Positions 22,870-34,440 of a stretch of DNA of 64,000 nt are shown piece after piece. The notes under the pieces are model-generated. The model ran no database searches. It was given only the letters and a program-made list of their open reading frames with translations, and was not told the DNA's origin. Position 1 is the first letter of the stretch. Each line of letters begins with the position of its first letter. The translations under genes were made by a program, and so were the position numbers. Source of the DNA: Tetrastigma voinierianum (taxonomy: Eukaryota; Streptophyta; Magnoliopsida; Vitales; Vitaceae); assembly GCA_016808115.1 (NCBI GenBank), contig JAEQBH010006399.1, forward strand, positions 62,001 through 126,000, in the 5' to 3' direction.

Positions 22870-24370
22870 AACCGGAGAGGCGAAATAGAATCATAGGAGG
22901 AATCAAGCACCCGGGCCGGGTTTATACAGCGGATGATCCTTTCATGCTATTAGATGAGTTCGTATTACCACCATTATTGTTCGAGGGCGGCTATCGAGAC
23001 GGCCACTATTCAGCGGTAATTTGAATTGAAGTCGATCGGTCACGGATGCTTAGAATATCTTATTCCATGGACTACCGCTGAGAACCGAACATGCTTTTGA
23101 CTAACTTCCTCGAAGTTTGCGTGCTATCAAATACAGCAGATTCTTGAAGAAGCTCTCGGGTTACGGTTGTTTACTTTCACTTGGGGATAGGGCGAACAAC
23201 GCTAACTTGATCGACCATAAGATTCCATTACTACATGGAATGATTTGGTGCAAAATTTCGACGAAGTTCTTTGCAAGTGAAGTACTGCGTGGTGCGAAAT
23301 CAATCTGTTTGGACAACGAAGGGGAGAACTGGCGGAGGCATGGGACGGTTCACGGGTGTGCGGAAGTGCCCACTGCAGCGACCGGATGGATGCAAGTCGA
23401 CACCTTCTATAGCGATTACGAGAAATGCAGCAGAACAATGATTGATGCTTCAATTTGGAGAGCGATGAAAACCACAGGACCAAGCTTATGAAATCTTAGA
23501 GAGATCTTTTGCGACGACACTAATCGGTGGCCTAGAGAGAAGGCTACACAGTAAGCACGGTGGGTGGCACAGATAACGAGGTCCTCAACAATCTGGTGAA
23601 TCATGAGCCACGGTGACTAAGCGGTTAAATAGACGGCAAAGGCGCAAGCGCCAATCAAACCAACCGCATGGGGGTATGTAGATTATTGGTGGACCACACA
23701 GCGGCGAAGGAATGTCGATCGAGCCTTACGGAGTAGAAAGCGAGCCCGATGCGTGTCCGGGTTTAATCGGGAATCCGTCACAGCGACAAGAATGGTATGG
23801 AAGCAGTTATTAGAATTGAATCGGGGCCCGAGGGTGGGGCGTAACAATCGAGGAACCTTCAGGAATAGTCGGAACAATCAAGGATATGGTGGCGGAATAA
23901 TCGGAACAATATGCCATCCGAATCAAATAGTGAACCAACCTCACGAGAAAAAGTTGGATTTAGAACAAGCTCTTGCACGGATATTAACTTCCCACTGCAT
24001 AGATAAACAGGTAACATACGCGGCGAACACTTGATTGAACAATCAAAGCGGCCTGTGAGAAATTTGGAGGCACAAATGGGCCAAATGGCAAATTCTTGAC
24101 GAGGAAAAGACAACGGGTTCTTTACTAAGTAATTCGGTAAACCACAGGAAGAGATGGGAATAAGCATGTTCGCGGAGTCATCTTTGAGAAGTAGGAAAGA
24201 ATTGGAAATACCGTTACAACCCCGGTCGTAGAGCAGGTTAGAGGCGAGAAGATCCAATCAGCGAGCAAAAAGATGATGCGAGATAAAGAACGACCTCGGG
24301 AGAAGCGGTCGTAGAGAACTCTGCGAAGCAAAGGCGGCATACGAGTTTCTTACCCACGGCGTCTCGAAGC
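22870..24370 (+). pseudogene. Element B gag, broken
   Basis: Around 23085-23120 I read NMLLTNFLEVC-like sequence. At 23380-23490 it reads GWMQVDTFYSDYEKCSRTMI, then DASIWRAMKTTGPSL, the capsid block that in A is MQVHTFYNGL...TVIDASAGGALMKK. From 23860 to 24010 it reads QGYGGGIIGTICHPNQIV and HEKKLDLEQALARILTSHCI, homologous to A's DLEQALAQMLTSHSAF. There are many frameshifts. Function is as for A gag. Confidence 0.83.
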
Positions 24371-25179
24371 GCTCTGGCCCGGATCGCGATTCCGCGAAAT
24401 TCATGGATGTGTTCAAAAGGCGCATATCAATATCCCATTCGCCCGATACTTTGGCGGATGCGAGTTATGTAAATTCATGAAAGACATCTTATCCCGCAAG
24501 GCGATTAGGCGATTTAAAACGGTGGAACAGCGAGAATGCGATTACTGCATCCTTAGTCTGTGAAGCTCAAGGATCGAGGCGGAGTTTCACTATCCGTGCT
24601 GTCGGAAATGCTATTTTGAAGGCGCTCTGTGATTTAAGGTGCCGGCATTAATCTTAGTACTTATCCATCTTCAAGCGTTTGGGATTAGAGAGGCCCGCCC
24701 GGCTACGATCACTCTTGTTGTGACCAGATCTTTGAAACAGCAGGGAGGATAATAGAATGTATTAGTAAAGATCGACAAGTTTTATCTTTCCCATTAGATT
24801 TCATTGTTTTGTATGGAGAAGATAAAGAAATCACAGATAATCTTAGGAGAAGACCTTTTCTAGCAAGCGCGAGAGCGATGATTGATGTCTGGAGGACGGC
24901 GAGCAAGGAAGTACAAAGAAGAGAGGAAGTAAAAATTCAATGTCTTCGACGGTGAGACACCAATGAAAGTAATCATTAGCTGTGGCCGGGGAAATGGTTG
25001 GGGGCTATAGTGTCTGCCAAAGTGGTCTCAGACCCTTTGGAGACTAACTAGTGGAGAATAGTGAGGAACTTGAGCGAAGGCGAAAATAGGTCAAATGGAT
25101 GGACTCTTTCGGACACAATGAGCGGAAATGCTTGAATCTGCAGGTGGAAGGAGTTAAAATCTTAGGTCCCATCGAGTTG
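24371..25179 (+). pseudogene. Element B protease and linker, broken
   Basis: At about 24625-24690 an LCDL-R-CRH-like reading corresponds to the DLGAS active site but is scrambled. KFYLSH-RFHCF (24770-24815) and RRRPFLASARAMID (about 24845-24890) match the protease C-terminal blocks FIFPxDFIVLD and LGRPFLASARAMID. The linker includes KMEQKPLPG. Confidence 0.68.
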
Positions 25180-26340
25180 AGCTGACCACCCAAAATGGAA
25201 CAAAAACCTTTACCTGGCATTGAGTATCATTACCTTGGGGTAGAATCTACCTTTGCAGTGATCATTTCGGCATCTTTGGTATCTTAGAGGAAGAGAAGTT
25301 ATTGAGGTCCTCAGGGATCACAAACATGCACTCGGATGGTCTCTAGGCGATCTCGGAGGATTCGATCCTTCTATGTGCATGCATCATATTTTACTAGAAG
25401 AGGACATAGACCTTCGGTGGAAGCCTGAGAGAAGAGTTAAATCCAAATGATAGAGAGGTTGTCCTTAAAGTGCTAAAATGGCTAGACAACGGGTGATTTA
25501 TCCATTTCGGACGGTGCATGGGTAAGCCCGATTCGGGTAGTCTTGAAGGGAGGAACATCTGTCATCGGGACTGAAACAACATCTTGCGCCATCATGACGA
25601 TTCTGGGTGGAGGATTTGTATTGATTATCGGAAGTTGAACAAGGCCACTCGAAAGATCACTTTCCTTTGCCGTTTTTAGATCAGATGCTCGATCGACTAG
25701 CAGGTTATGAATATTATTGCTTTTTAGATGGATATTCCGGTTACAACCAAATTGCCATAGCTCCTGAAGATCAGGAGAAGACAACATTCACTTGTCCTTA
25801 TGGTACATTCGCATTAAATGGATGCCCTTTGAATATACAATGCACAGTACTTTTAATGATGTATGATGGCCATATTCACGACATGGTGGAAAAGACTTAA
25901 TTGAAATCTTCATGGGCGATTTCTCGGTAATAGAAATTCATTTGACAATTGTTTAGAAAACTTGAGGTATGCGGCAAGATGTGAAAGACGACTTAGTACT
26001 GGCCAGGAAAAGTGCCATTTCATGGTACAAAGAGTGTGTCCTTGGACATCGGATCTGTTAAGAGGGATAGAGGTAGATAGGGCGAAGAGTGAAGCAATCG
26101 AGAAGTTACCTCCACCCTCGTCAGTAAAAGGATCGAGTTTTCTAGGCATGGCCCCGGGTTTTATAGGCGGTTCGTCAAGGATTTTCGCGATTACCAAAAC
26201 CGTTGTCTAACCTACTGATCAGGGATCCCATTTAATTTGATTCACAATGTTTGCATCATTCTCAGTATTGAAGGACAAGTTGGTTTTGACTCCTATTGTT
26301 GTAACAGATTGGTCTTTTCAGTTTGAACTCATGTGTGACG
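25180..26340 (+). pseudogene. Element B reverse transcriptase, broken
   Basis: The lead-in reads HKHALGWSLGDL (25320-25360) and MHHILLEE. The RT reads WRICIDYRKLNKATRK-like at 25605-25650, then MPFLDQMLDRLAGYEYYCFL, DGYSGYNQIAIAPEDQEKTT and FTCPYGTFAL (25667-25830), and MMYDGHIHDMVEKT. The catalytic box at 25895-25935 reads as IFMGDFS, with D to G at the first Asp. EKCHFMV (26005-26025) and LGMAPGFIGG...DFRDYQ follow. Stops and frameshifts are frequent. Confidence 0.9.
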
Positions 26341-26880
26341 CCCGTGACCGCGATTAGGCGGTTAAGGGCGGCGAGGAAAATCTTCGGGTAATCTATTATG
26401 TGAACCTTGAATGATGCTCCAGCTGAATTATGCCACTCACAAGAAAATTTGTTGGCCATTGTGTTTTGCTTTTTGATAGGATTCGAGTCATTATTTAGAT
26501 TGGAAACAAAGTAAGTAGTGCATAGTGATCGATACGCCGTCAAGTACTTGATGACCAAGAAAGATGCAAAACCCCAGATTAATTAGGTGTGTCCTCTTGT
26601 TGCAAGAATTTGATGTGGAAATTAAAGACAAGGAAGGCACTGAGAACCTAGTGGTCGACCATCTTTCACGACTGGAAAGGGCCAGAGATGATGTCCCATT
26701 GAATGATGAATTTCCAGACGAGAAACTCCTAGCTATTGAGGAAAAGAGGGCAGTTCCATGGTTCGCGGATTATGTGAATTATTTGGTAGCTAAAGTAGTC
26801 CCTCCGGAATTTAACTATCAGCAGAAAAAGAGGTTTTTCGCACAACAAACCCTCTTGTGGGAGGAGCCAATTCTTTGAGA
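26341..26880 (+). pseudogene. Element B RNase H and linker
   Basis: After CDA(R)DRD(Y)AIRR at 26335-26360, the frame reads KIFG-VIYYVNLE-DAPAELCHSQE at 26376-26440. From 26564 it reads PRLIRCVLLLQEFDVEIKDK, then EGTENLVVDHLSRLERARDD and WFADYVNYLVAKVVPPEFNY. This is homologous to C's linker (10374-10072). Confidence 0.85.
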
Positions 26881-28080
26881 CAACTGCGCTGGATTAGGTC
26901 CATAAGGAGATGTGTGCCCTAGAAGATGGAAATGCGAGCATTTTAAACCATTGTCACACTCTATCGTGTAGTGGACTTTGGTGGCAGGAGAGCAATGACT
27001 AAGGTGCTAATCACAGTTTTCTTGCCTTCCTTATTTAAAGATGCTCATCGGTCGTGTCACTTGTGACAAATGTCAGCGAATGGGGAACATCTCTAGAAAG
27101 GAACGAGCCACTTAGCCATCCCCATTTGGAGGTAGAATTGTTTTGATTTATAGGGGATAGATTTCATGGGACCATTTCACGCATCATCACGACAACTTGT
27201 ACATCTTGTTGGCGATGAGCTATGTCTCGAAGTGGGTGAAGCTGATTCCTACACGCGCATGATGCCAAGGTTGTGGCTCAATTCTGTAGCGACAATATAT
27301 TCTCACGTTTGGGACCTCGAGGCCTTGATCACCGAATGTGGTGCCCATTTGCGCGTAAGGTAATTGACCGGTATTGCGGTGTAAGTACGCCATGATGTCT
27401 CTTGCATACCCGCCATGATCAAGCGGACAAGCGAGGTATCAAATCGAGAAATCAAATACATTCTCGAGAAGACAATTAACGGCTCCAGGAAGGATTGGTC
27501 TAAAAGATGGACGATGCACTCTGGGCATACGAAATGCGGCATTTAAAACTCCCTTTGGGTATGTCAGACCGGAAGTCGTTTATGGTAAAGCGTGGCATCT
27601 TCGGTGGAATTGGAGCATCGGGCCTATTGGGCTACTCGACAGTTAAACATGGATAGTACATTGGCTGGCGGCGGCCTCAACTCGGTGGCTGGATGGTCGA
27701 AGCGAAGCATAAGCGCCCGCATTTATAAGGAAAGGACTAAAGCACAGCCACGTAAACACATCACGGGAGAAAGGAGTTCACGGTCGGACAACAAGTTCTT
27801 CTATTCAATTTCCGCCTAAAGCTTTCCGGTGAAGTCTCGATGGTCAGACCTTTCACAGTAACCAAGGTCTTTTCACACGGTGGGGCGAGAAGTTACATCT
27901 GAGAAGGCACATTTCTGATCACCACAACGATTGAAGCGGTAATGGGCGAGTTTCCTCTGAGACAAACAAATCGGCTTTCTTTGGCGACCAACGAGACAAG
28001 ATGTAAATGGCGATCATAGGAGTTCGGGTTCCCGAGCACATTGCGACTCCGAGTCGTCGAGGCTAACGACGCATTAAACA
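26881..28080 (+). pseudogene. Element B integrase, broken
   Basis: The HHCC zinc-binding part is at 26915-27100 (ILNHCHTLS, then CDKCQ-like VTNVSEWGN after a frame change). The catalytic core starts IDFMGPFHASSRQL at 27155-27200. At 27325-27355 the second catalytic block reads ALITECGAHLR, where D or N is expected (SDGGTHF); in A the same place reads ITDNGTHLR. SH3-like C-terminal fragments (KLSGEVSMVRPFTVTKVFSH) lie at 27815-27880. No chromodomain was seen. Confidence 0.82.
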
Positions 28081-28357
28081 TAAGCGCTTCTTGGGGAGGC
28101 GACACAGTGTTTCTTAAACTTTTCCTTTTTGTAGTTCAATTTCTATTGTTTATTTTCAGCAATATAAGGGTTTCTAGCTTTCTCCGTGTCCCGGTGTTTT
28201 CTACTTGTTCGTTTAATTTCGAACCAGCGGTCGCGATGTGGAAAGTTCGTTCAAAATTTGTGCATTACAAGTCCATAAAGTCACGAAGAATGCAGTGGAG
28301 AGGGTGTTCCTAATTCGAGATCATCAACTGTGCCCAAAATTATCGATCCATAACCTC

Positions 28358-28575
28358 TACGTCACGTTGCGTGGGATTTCACTTGTCGCGGCGTCATTTT
28401 CTATGCTCTGCAATCACGCGTCGCGACGTAGAGTTTCCGCCGTCGCGACGTCATTTTCTATGTCTGTCGTAGCGACGTTGAATTTCACGTCGGCGGCGTT
28501 GCCTCCAGCATTCGCGGCGTTGCTTAAATGAGCTCACCATCACGTCAGCGGCATTGACCCGCTGCGGCGCTGACG
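28358..28575 (+). repeat. Internal CG-palindrome array of B upstream of the third ORF
   Basis: Units such as ACGTTGCGTGG, TTGTCGCGGCGTCATTTTCT, GCGTCGCGACGTAGAGTTTC and CGTCGCGACGTCATTTTCT recur about nine times. The array lies between integrase and the third ORF and parallels the LTR arrays. Confidence 0.85.
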
Positions 28576-28601
28576 TGGCCACATTTAAGCCCAGAGCGGT
28601 C

Positions 28602-28610
28602 CATTTAAAG
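28602..28610 (+). promoter_or_regulatory. Candidate internal TATA box of B
   Basis: CATTTAAAG, identical to the LTR box at 21706, follows the internal array by about 27 bp. It is followed by leader-like sequence CTTCACCTCACACG and CTTAAACCCTAGCC. The third ORF starts about 480 bp further on. Confidence 0.55.
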
Positions 28611-29091
28611 CGCTTCACCTCACACGACCAACTCCTTAAACCCTAGCCTCCTAGCGCGCCTCTCCTTAGGACACAAGGAGCCTTTCCCACTTGGTCGGAG
28701 GACCTACAACATTCTCGACCCTTTATTGTACCTCGTGTCACCCGCTTACCTAGTTAAAGTCATTGTGGCATTCCACACGGTGTGCTCAGTTCTGGCTGCA
28801 GGACATTTCTAGAGTATCTTTGTACTCCACGATTGGTTTTAGGGGTCTATTAGTTTTCGTTTAGGATTACATTAGGTGCTCGTTTAGAAGTGTATTAGGT
28901 CTAGTGTAGGAGTAGGTGGTTTAGAGGTTTGGAGTCTTGAGTCATAGTTAGTTTTCCTTTAGCACACTAGGTGTTTTGTGTTTTGTCTGGGTGAGGTGCC
29001 ACTTTGGTACCACCATGTGTCTCCTAGTCGATATATCGAGGCGGCGTGCACCTTGTGGTCGGCCTAGCGAGGACCGGAGCTCCCTCCCACG

Positions 29092-29780
29092 ATGTAGCGG
29101 TTTGTGAATTCGATGCCAGCTGATCGGTTTGGCATCATTGCAAAAGCCAATCCTTCATCAAGGAGAAGAGTTTTCACCACCTAGATGACTTCTTATAGAA
29201 CAATTCTGCGGCTAAGGGATGGCGTGCGCTTGTGCCCGACCACCTCATCCGTGAAGCGATGAGTGTGGTGCTTGAGTTCTACGCCGATCTACGCGTCAGT
29301 GTCTTGAAGAAGTCGAGTGCGGGGAGGCGTATTAGTGGAAGCTGGATGCATGCGAAGTTGATCAATAGGTATTACGATGCAGAACATGTCCCTTCGGGCC
29401 GGATTCGATCGGCTCAAGCGAGAACTTCTGACTACCACAGTTATACGGCGTATTGACCCGATGAAGATTCGGGGTGATGGAGAATCAATAGTGGTGCGAG
29501 ATGTCGCGGTAGAATTTCAAGGCGAGCATTTGGCCTTCATTCAGTCGGCACCACTTCATCACGTCGCGTCTCATTGAAATATTGAGCGTGTGTGAAGTAT
29601 TTGCCAGCGGCCGTCTTTTCAGCTTATGCCATCTTACGAGGGTATACCCTTTGATGTTAGGCGGAGTTATCGAGGATGCCATCCTCCACTGCTTAGGGAT
29701 GCAAAGATGAACACAGGACACCTTCACGATCTTTGGCTTGTGCAAACAAGCGAGAGTATACTGGGTGACACTTGACACTG
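29092..29780 (+). pseudogene. Element B third ORF (PF20167-like), broken
   Basis: From ATG at 29092 the frame reads M-stop-RFVNSMPADRFGIIAKAN, then PSSRRRVFTT. It continues in another frame as AKGWRALVPDHLIREAMSVV, LEFYADLRVSVLKKS, RISGSWMHAK and LINRYYDAEHVPS (29210-29390). This matches A's third ORF (MSRFVNE..., AKGWRLG, MSVVREF) and C's VREFYANLGD block. No membrane segment or signal peptide was seen. Function is unknown. Confidence 0.72.
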
Positions 29781-30290
29781 GCTTCACGTCAAAGCCATAT
29801 CACGTCGACCGGGACACACACAGGTGTCATGACACGAGGACCTACGATTCGAGTCATGAGCCCTCGGACGCGGGGGCGAGGCTTTATGAGTATCGGGCTC
29901 GTTATGGATCTCTGGGCGATCCCCAGGGGGACATTGGCCGGTTCCGTCGATACCTCCACCGCCCACCCGACGACCTCGGCGGCTCCTCCCGATCCTTCCC
30001 CGGGACCTTCGAGGGACCGGTGCTTTCTCTCCCACTGGTTGAGCGCTTTGACGTGCAGGATGAGACCCGGGGAGCACACCGCATCCCCTCGTCTCACGGG
30101 ATTTGGAGGCCCCCTCCCAGATGCGAGATATGCGTGCGATGCTTGCGGCGACAGGCCACCATTTACGGCGGCGAGCGGTCCTTGCGAGGCCCAGTCCTTG
30201 GCTCCTTGCTTTTCATCGGCCTGCCACCACCACTGCGGTGATCACCGAGTCGCCTCTACTATTTCATTTCTTTGCCCGGTGGGGACGGTT
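29781..30290 (+). pseudogene. Proline/serine-rich tail of B third ORF
   Basis: GC-rich sequence encodes a low-complexity stretch: TRGPTIRVMSPRTRGRGFMS, then HPTTSAAPPDPSPGPSRD. It likely forms the C-terminal region of the third-ORF product, as also seen in A at 36240-36600. Overlapping minus-strand ORFs (29784-30097) are shadows caused by high GC. Confidence 0.45.
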
Positions 30291-31570
30291 GTTTTATTTG
30301 GGGGGCGTGTGTGATCGTGTTTTTATTTTTTGTTTAGTTATGTGTTGTTTTTAGTGTTTTTATTGGTGATCGTGTTTTTATTTTACATTGACATAGTTGT
30401 GTTTCTATTTAGTTCGTGTTTAGTCAGAAACATCGGGTCATGTGTGGTTCGTTTGCGTTTGTGTTAGGTCGATCTTATATGTAATAATTGCGTGTTTGTG
30501 TGCCATGTTAAAAATTGAGGGATCACTTTTGAATTTGAATTCACGATTAACATGAATGTTCAAATGCGTACAATGTTTTGATGCTCGGTAATTAGGTTGA
30601 ATGAATGGAAAGGGTTAGTGAACCCGATCTGAGTAGTCAAGACACCGATTCTCAGAACCACATGTACTCACACACTAATGACCTTGAGCATGCATAGGCG
30701 CGAGACCAGCCATGAGTCAGGCTAACCTTGGGAGACTCGAACCATTTAGTGATGGGACCTTGATAAAAGAGGATTGCCATCGAGCCACGAGCAAAGAAAA
30801 AAATCACAACGATAAAAAAAAAAAAAAAAAGTGAAAAAGAAAAAGACTGATAAATGAAAATAGGTATACGCATAAGAATAGCGAGATCATCAATCGGAAT
30901 CAGAGACACCGAGTCTTAGAACTTTGTCAAAGCCTAATGCCACTGAGCGGTGGCGGAGTCATTGACTTCTTCTGCTTCATAGGACGAGAAGATGGATCAT
31001 TCCGCCTTGACTGGGGGCCCTCGAGTTTGGTTGAGTGTTCGGGGTGGATTTGAAGAGATTTAATGCAGTGCCCTTAACCAAGCTGGTGAGTCACCAATGG
31101 ATCACATATCTGAGGAACACTCGGCCTAAAACTTCTTGGCACTAGGTTTCTTCCATTTATTTTAGGTACGTAGGAAGTTTCTAGGCATTAGGTCATGAAT
31201 AAAATGGCGTTCCTATCCTTTTCTAGTTAGTTTCTTCCAAATATGTGAGTTGAGCTCAAGTTTGGGGGTGTCGGAACCTAAGCATATGCTGGAGGTCATT
31301 CATTATAAGCACATAGGGGTTTTGGGAAAGGCTATTGAATATCATGGGATTTGATGCACTAGTCACTTCTACCTATTTCAACCGAATTTTCCGGAAGTCA
31401 AATATCTGTATGCCTTTTGTGAACTTAGAGCAACACAGTGGGAGTGTGAGTTAGTCCAATCTGATCCCCTATTTTTCAGCATGTGCAACACGGTCTTAGT
31501 GTTAGTTGCATTAGGTTGTGTGTGTGTGTCCTGTTTCGAGTCAGTTCTTGCTTGAGGGCCAAACGAAACT
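30291..31570 (+). other. 3' untranslated region of B
   Basis: About 1.28 kb has no gene. It is clearly homologous to A's 36610-37890: GTGTGCCATGTTAAAA, GGTAATTAGGTTGAAT, an A-rich run (30812-30840) and a GCACATAGGGGTTTTGGGAAAGG-type segment all recur. The conserved length and content suggest a required 3' region of the element. Confidence 0.7.
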
Positions 31571-31582
31571 AAGTTAGGGGGG
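31571..31582 (+). other. Polypurine tract of B
   Basis: AAGTTAGGGGGG lies directly before the 3' LTR start TGTGATGAG. A has AAGTTGTTTGGGGGG in the same place. Confidence 0.7.
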
Positions 31583-32734
31583 TGTGATGAGTGCCTAAAA
31601 CACTCTTATTATACTCGATCTTCCATTTTTGTTTATTTTAGAGAGTGATTTTATAGTTTTTGTGACTAGAATCTTGATTTGATGTGCGTTGTGAATGCGG
31701 GAGCATTGGGGGGCGAAAAGAAGCGATGGGGAAAGCGGTTGCGAGCAAATGGGAACAAGGCGATGAAGTACGTCGCGTCGCGACGTCCTAGCGTCGTGGC
31801 GTCTCCGTCATAAGCGTCTCCGTGCTTAAGCGTCGCCCGCGCGTCGCGACGTCGGCTCGAAAGATCGCACCTATCATTAAAGTCGCGAATGATTGAAAGA
31901 AAGGGGCGGCGTGAGCGAAGACACGAATTCGAGGCGAGTGACCAGACTTGAGAAGTGCGGGATTTATTTGCCTTTCATTGTTTGGATATTTTTCGTATAG
32001 GAGAATGATGTTTAATTCTAAATTTTCTTCTTTTCATTCATGATGTTACAGATTTATTTCTAGGGTTATATTGAACCTTGTCATATGTTCATGGATTAAA
32101 AGTTTGAAACTTTATAGTATTCGATTATTTCTCAATATGTTGTAACTATTCTATGCCTATATGAGATTTAATCGTATGTTGATGTCGGCCAACATTATAA
32201 TAGTCACCTTTGGAGAATCAGAGATTCGAGATGAGGGTATTAGGGATGCAGAGTGATGAGACTTAGTTGATTCGGTAAATAGAGATATTAATGAACTGAG
32301 AATTGTGGTGGGTTAGGACATTAATGCATTTCGGAATACGAGTCGGGATAGAGATATACCCGATTCTATTCGCGAGATAGGCGGATATACCTCGAGAGAG
32401 GATACCTCGTAGAAAAGATCACCTCGCCATTGACATATTGGAAATATACTGAATAATAACATATTTAGAAGATTAATCCAAGTGAGCGTGACAGAGGAGA
32501 TATAACCCAGGCCAAACAAGCTGCTTTAATTGAATCAATAGTTTAGGTAATCTTTACATATTTGAATTCTCTTCAGAGTCATCGTTCGAGATATTTGTCT
32601 AAGCGGAACCTTTGTAGTCAATACACTGTCCTGTGGATCGATATACATTGCCACGAGGTACCTTTATACTACTTGGGCGACCAGCGTGCATATAGGCGTA
32701 TATTCCCACCACATACTTAGTGTTTTCCACGTCC
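31583..32734 (+). repeat. Element B 3' LTR
   Basis: It starts TGTGATGAGTGCCTAAAAC and ends GTTTTCCACGTCC(GCA). A shortened, scrambled palindrome array is at 31770-31860. A's RNase H sequence resumes immediately after it. Confidence 0.87.
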
Positions 32735-33230
32735 GCAGTCTTTGGGCGAAACAGAGAAAATCTTCGAGGTAATCTATTATGCTAGTAGAACCACTGAATG
32801 ATGCTCGGTTGTATGCCACTACGAGGAAAAGCTGTTGGCCATTGTCTTTGCTTCGACAAATTCGAGGCCATATTGATTGGCAACAAGGTGGTAGTACGAT
32901 CATTACGCCATTAAGTATGATGACTAAGAAAGATGCAAAACCAGATTAATTCGATTGGGTTCTCTTTGCAAGAGTCGACGTAGAGATTAAAAACGAAAAG
33001 GCGAAAACCCTAGTGGCGAGATCATCTTTCACGATTGGAAGGAGGCCCCAGAGATGATGTTCCGATTAGTGGCAATTTCAGAGATGAAACTTTTAGCTAT
33101 TGAGGACGAGAAGGCGACTCCATGGTTACTAGGATTAATAACGAATTGTTGGTGGCTAAGTTATCCCTCAGAATTTAACTGTCAATGAGAAAAGAGATTT
33201 TTCGCACACTTGGCTCTTACTATTGGGAGG
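32735..33230 (+). pseudogene. Element A RNase H and linker, resumed after B
   Basis: GTCTTTGGGCGAAACAG encodes VLGQR, completing A's AIGA. It continues EKIF-EVIYYASRT-ECSV and ATTRKSCWPLSLLRQIRGHI with changes of frame. TKKDAKP (about 32920-32945) and a DHLSRLE-like linker (33015-33040) follow. It directly demonstrates the B insertion point. Confidence 0.85.
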
Positions 33231-34440
33231 AGCCCGTCCTTCTGAACATTCTTGCGGCCGTCGGGTGATAAGGAGATGTGTGCCCAGGCTTGGCCCGAAA
33301 TCACAGTAAATGACCATCTACACTCTCTACGCAATGTGGTGGACACTTTGGTGCGAGAAGCGACAGTACTTGATCAGGTTTTCTTGGCCTGCCTTATTTA
33401 AAGATGCTGTGGTCGTTTCCGCCGTGAATGTCGTGGTGGGAACATCTCTAGAAAGGATGAGCCACCCGTATCCACGGAAGTGGTGTTTGATTTATGGGAA
33501 TAGATTTCATGGGACCATTCATCGTGATAACTTACATCTTGTTGGCGGGTAGTGATATGTCTGAAAGTGGGTAGAAACAATCCACGCACAGCGATGCCAA
33601 GGTCGTGGCTCGGTTCTGCAGCGACCACATATTCTCCCGTTTTTGGAACCCTCGAGCATTGATCACGGATAATGGTACCCATTTACGCAATAAGTGACAA
33701 GGTTTTGCAAAGTATAAGGTACGTCATGCCGTCTCTTGCATACCACCCCGCGATCGAACAGGACTGACGAGGTGTCGAATCGAAATCAAGTCCATTCTCG
33801 AGAAGGCCGATTAAGCGACTCGGGGAATGATTGGTCTAAAGATTGAAGATGCGCGGGGCGATGCGCCTGACATTTAAAACTCCTTTGGGTATGTCACGCA
33901 GATTGAATCGTTTATGGTAAGGCGTGTCATCTTCCGATAGGAATTGGAGCATCGAGCTTTATTGGGCCACTCGACGATTAAACATAGATAGTACATTGGC
34001 GGCGAAGCGGCCCCACTCCCGGCTCGGTGGCTGGACGGTCGAGCGAAGCTTATGGCCGCTCGCATTTATAAGGGAAAAGACTACGGCTTCAGCAGGCACA
34101 TTACGGGGACGCTTCTTGAATGACAAGTTATTTTGTTCGATTCCCGCCTAAAGCTTTTTCTAGGGAAATTGAAGTCTCGATGGTCCGGGCCTTTCACGGT
34201 GACAGGTCTTTCACGGTGGGGCGAGAAGTTACACATCTGAGAAGAGCACATTCCACGGTCACCACCGCGATTGAGCGGAGTACTATGGAGCGAGTTTCTT
34301 GCAAGCAAGCAAATCATTCCTTTACAGCGATTCGCGGGCAGTGTATTAGCGATCATATGAGTTCGGGTCCTCGAACACATTGAGATTCAGGGTCGTCGAG
34401 CTAACGACATTAAACATAGCGCTTTTTGGGAGGCAACCCA
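33231..34440 (+). pseudogene. Element A integrase, broken
   Basis: HHCC-region fragments are at 33260-33450 (WWTLWCEKRQYLIRFSWPAL, FKDAVVVSAVN and CRN-GNISRKDEPP). The catalytic core GNRFHGTIH / GIDFMGPF is at 33495-33530, then TDNGTHLR at 33665-33690 with the second Asp preserved. At 34160-34250 the C-terminal part reads KLKSRWSGPFT with VTGLSRWGEKLHI-type sequence. Homologous throughout to B and C integrases. Confidence 0.82.

Larger units (their letters stand above)
21342..32734 (+). mobile_element. Element B: Athila-type Gypsy retrotransposon, plus strand, nested in A
   Basis: LTRs at 21342-22573 and 31583-32734 share blocks such as ATTAATGCATTT and CTTTTCATTCATGATGTT. A PBS, gag, protease, RT, RNase H, integrase, internal palindrome array, third ORF, 3' UTR and PPT follow in order. 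B is closely related to A: the same LTR start TGTGATGAGTGCC, the same gene order and the same 3' UTR. It is full-length in layout (11.4 kb) but frame-broken throughout. It sits within A's RNase H region. Confidence 0.9.

Noticed and set aside
29784..30097. Overlapping GC-rich ORFs on the minus strand
   Set aside because: Shadows of the proline-rich tail of the third ORF; high GC removes stop codons in all frames.
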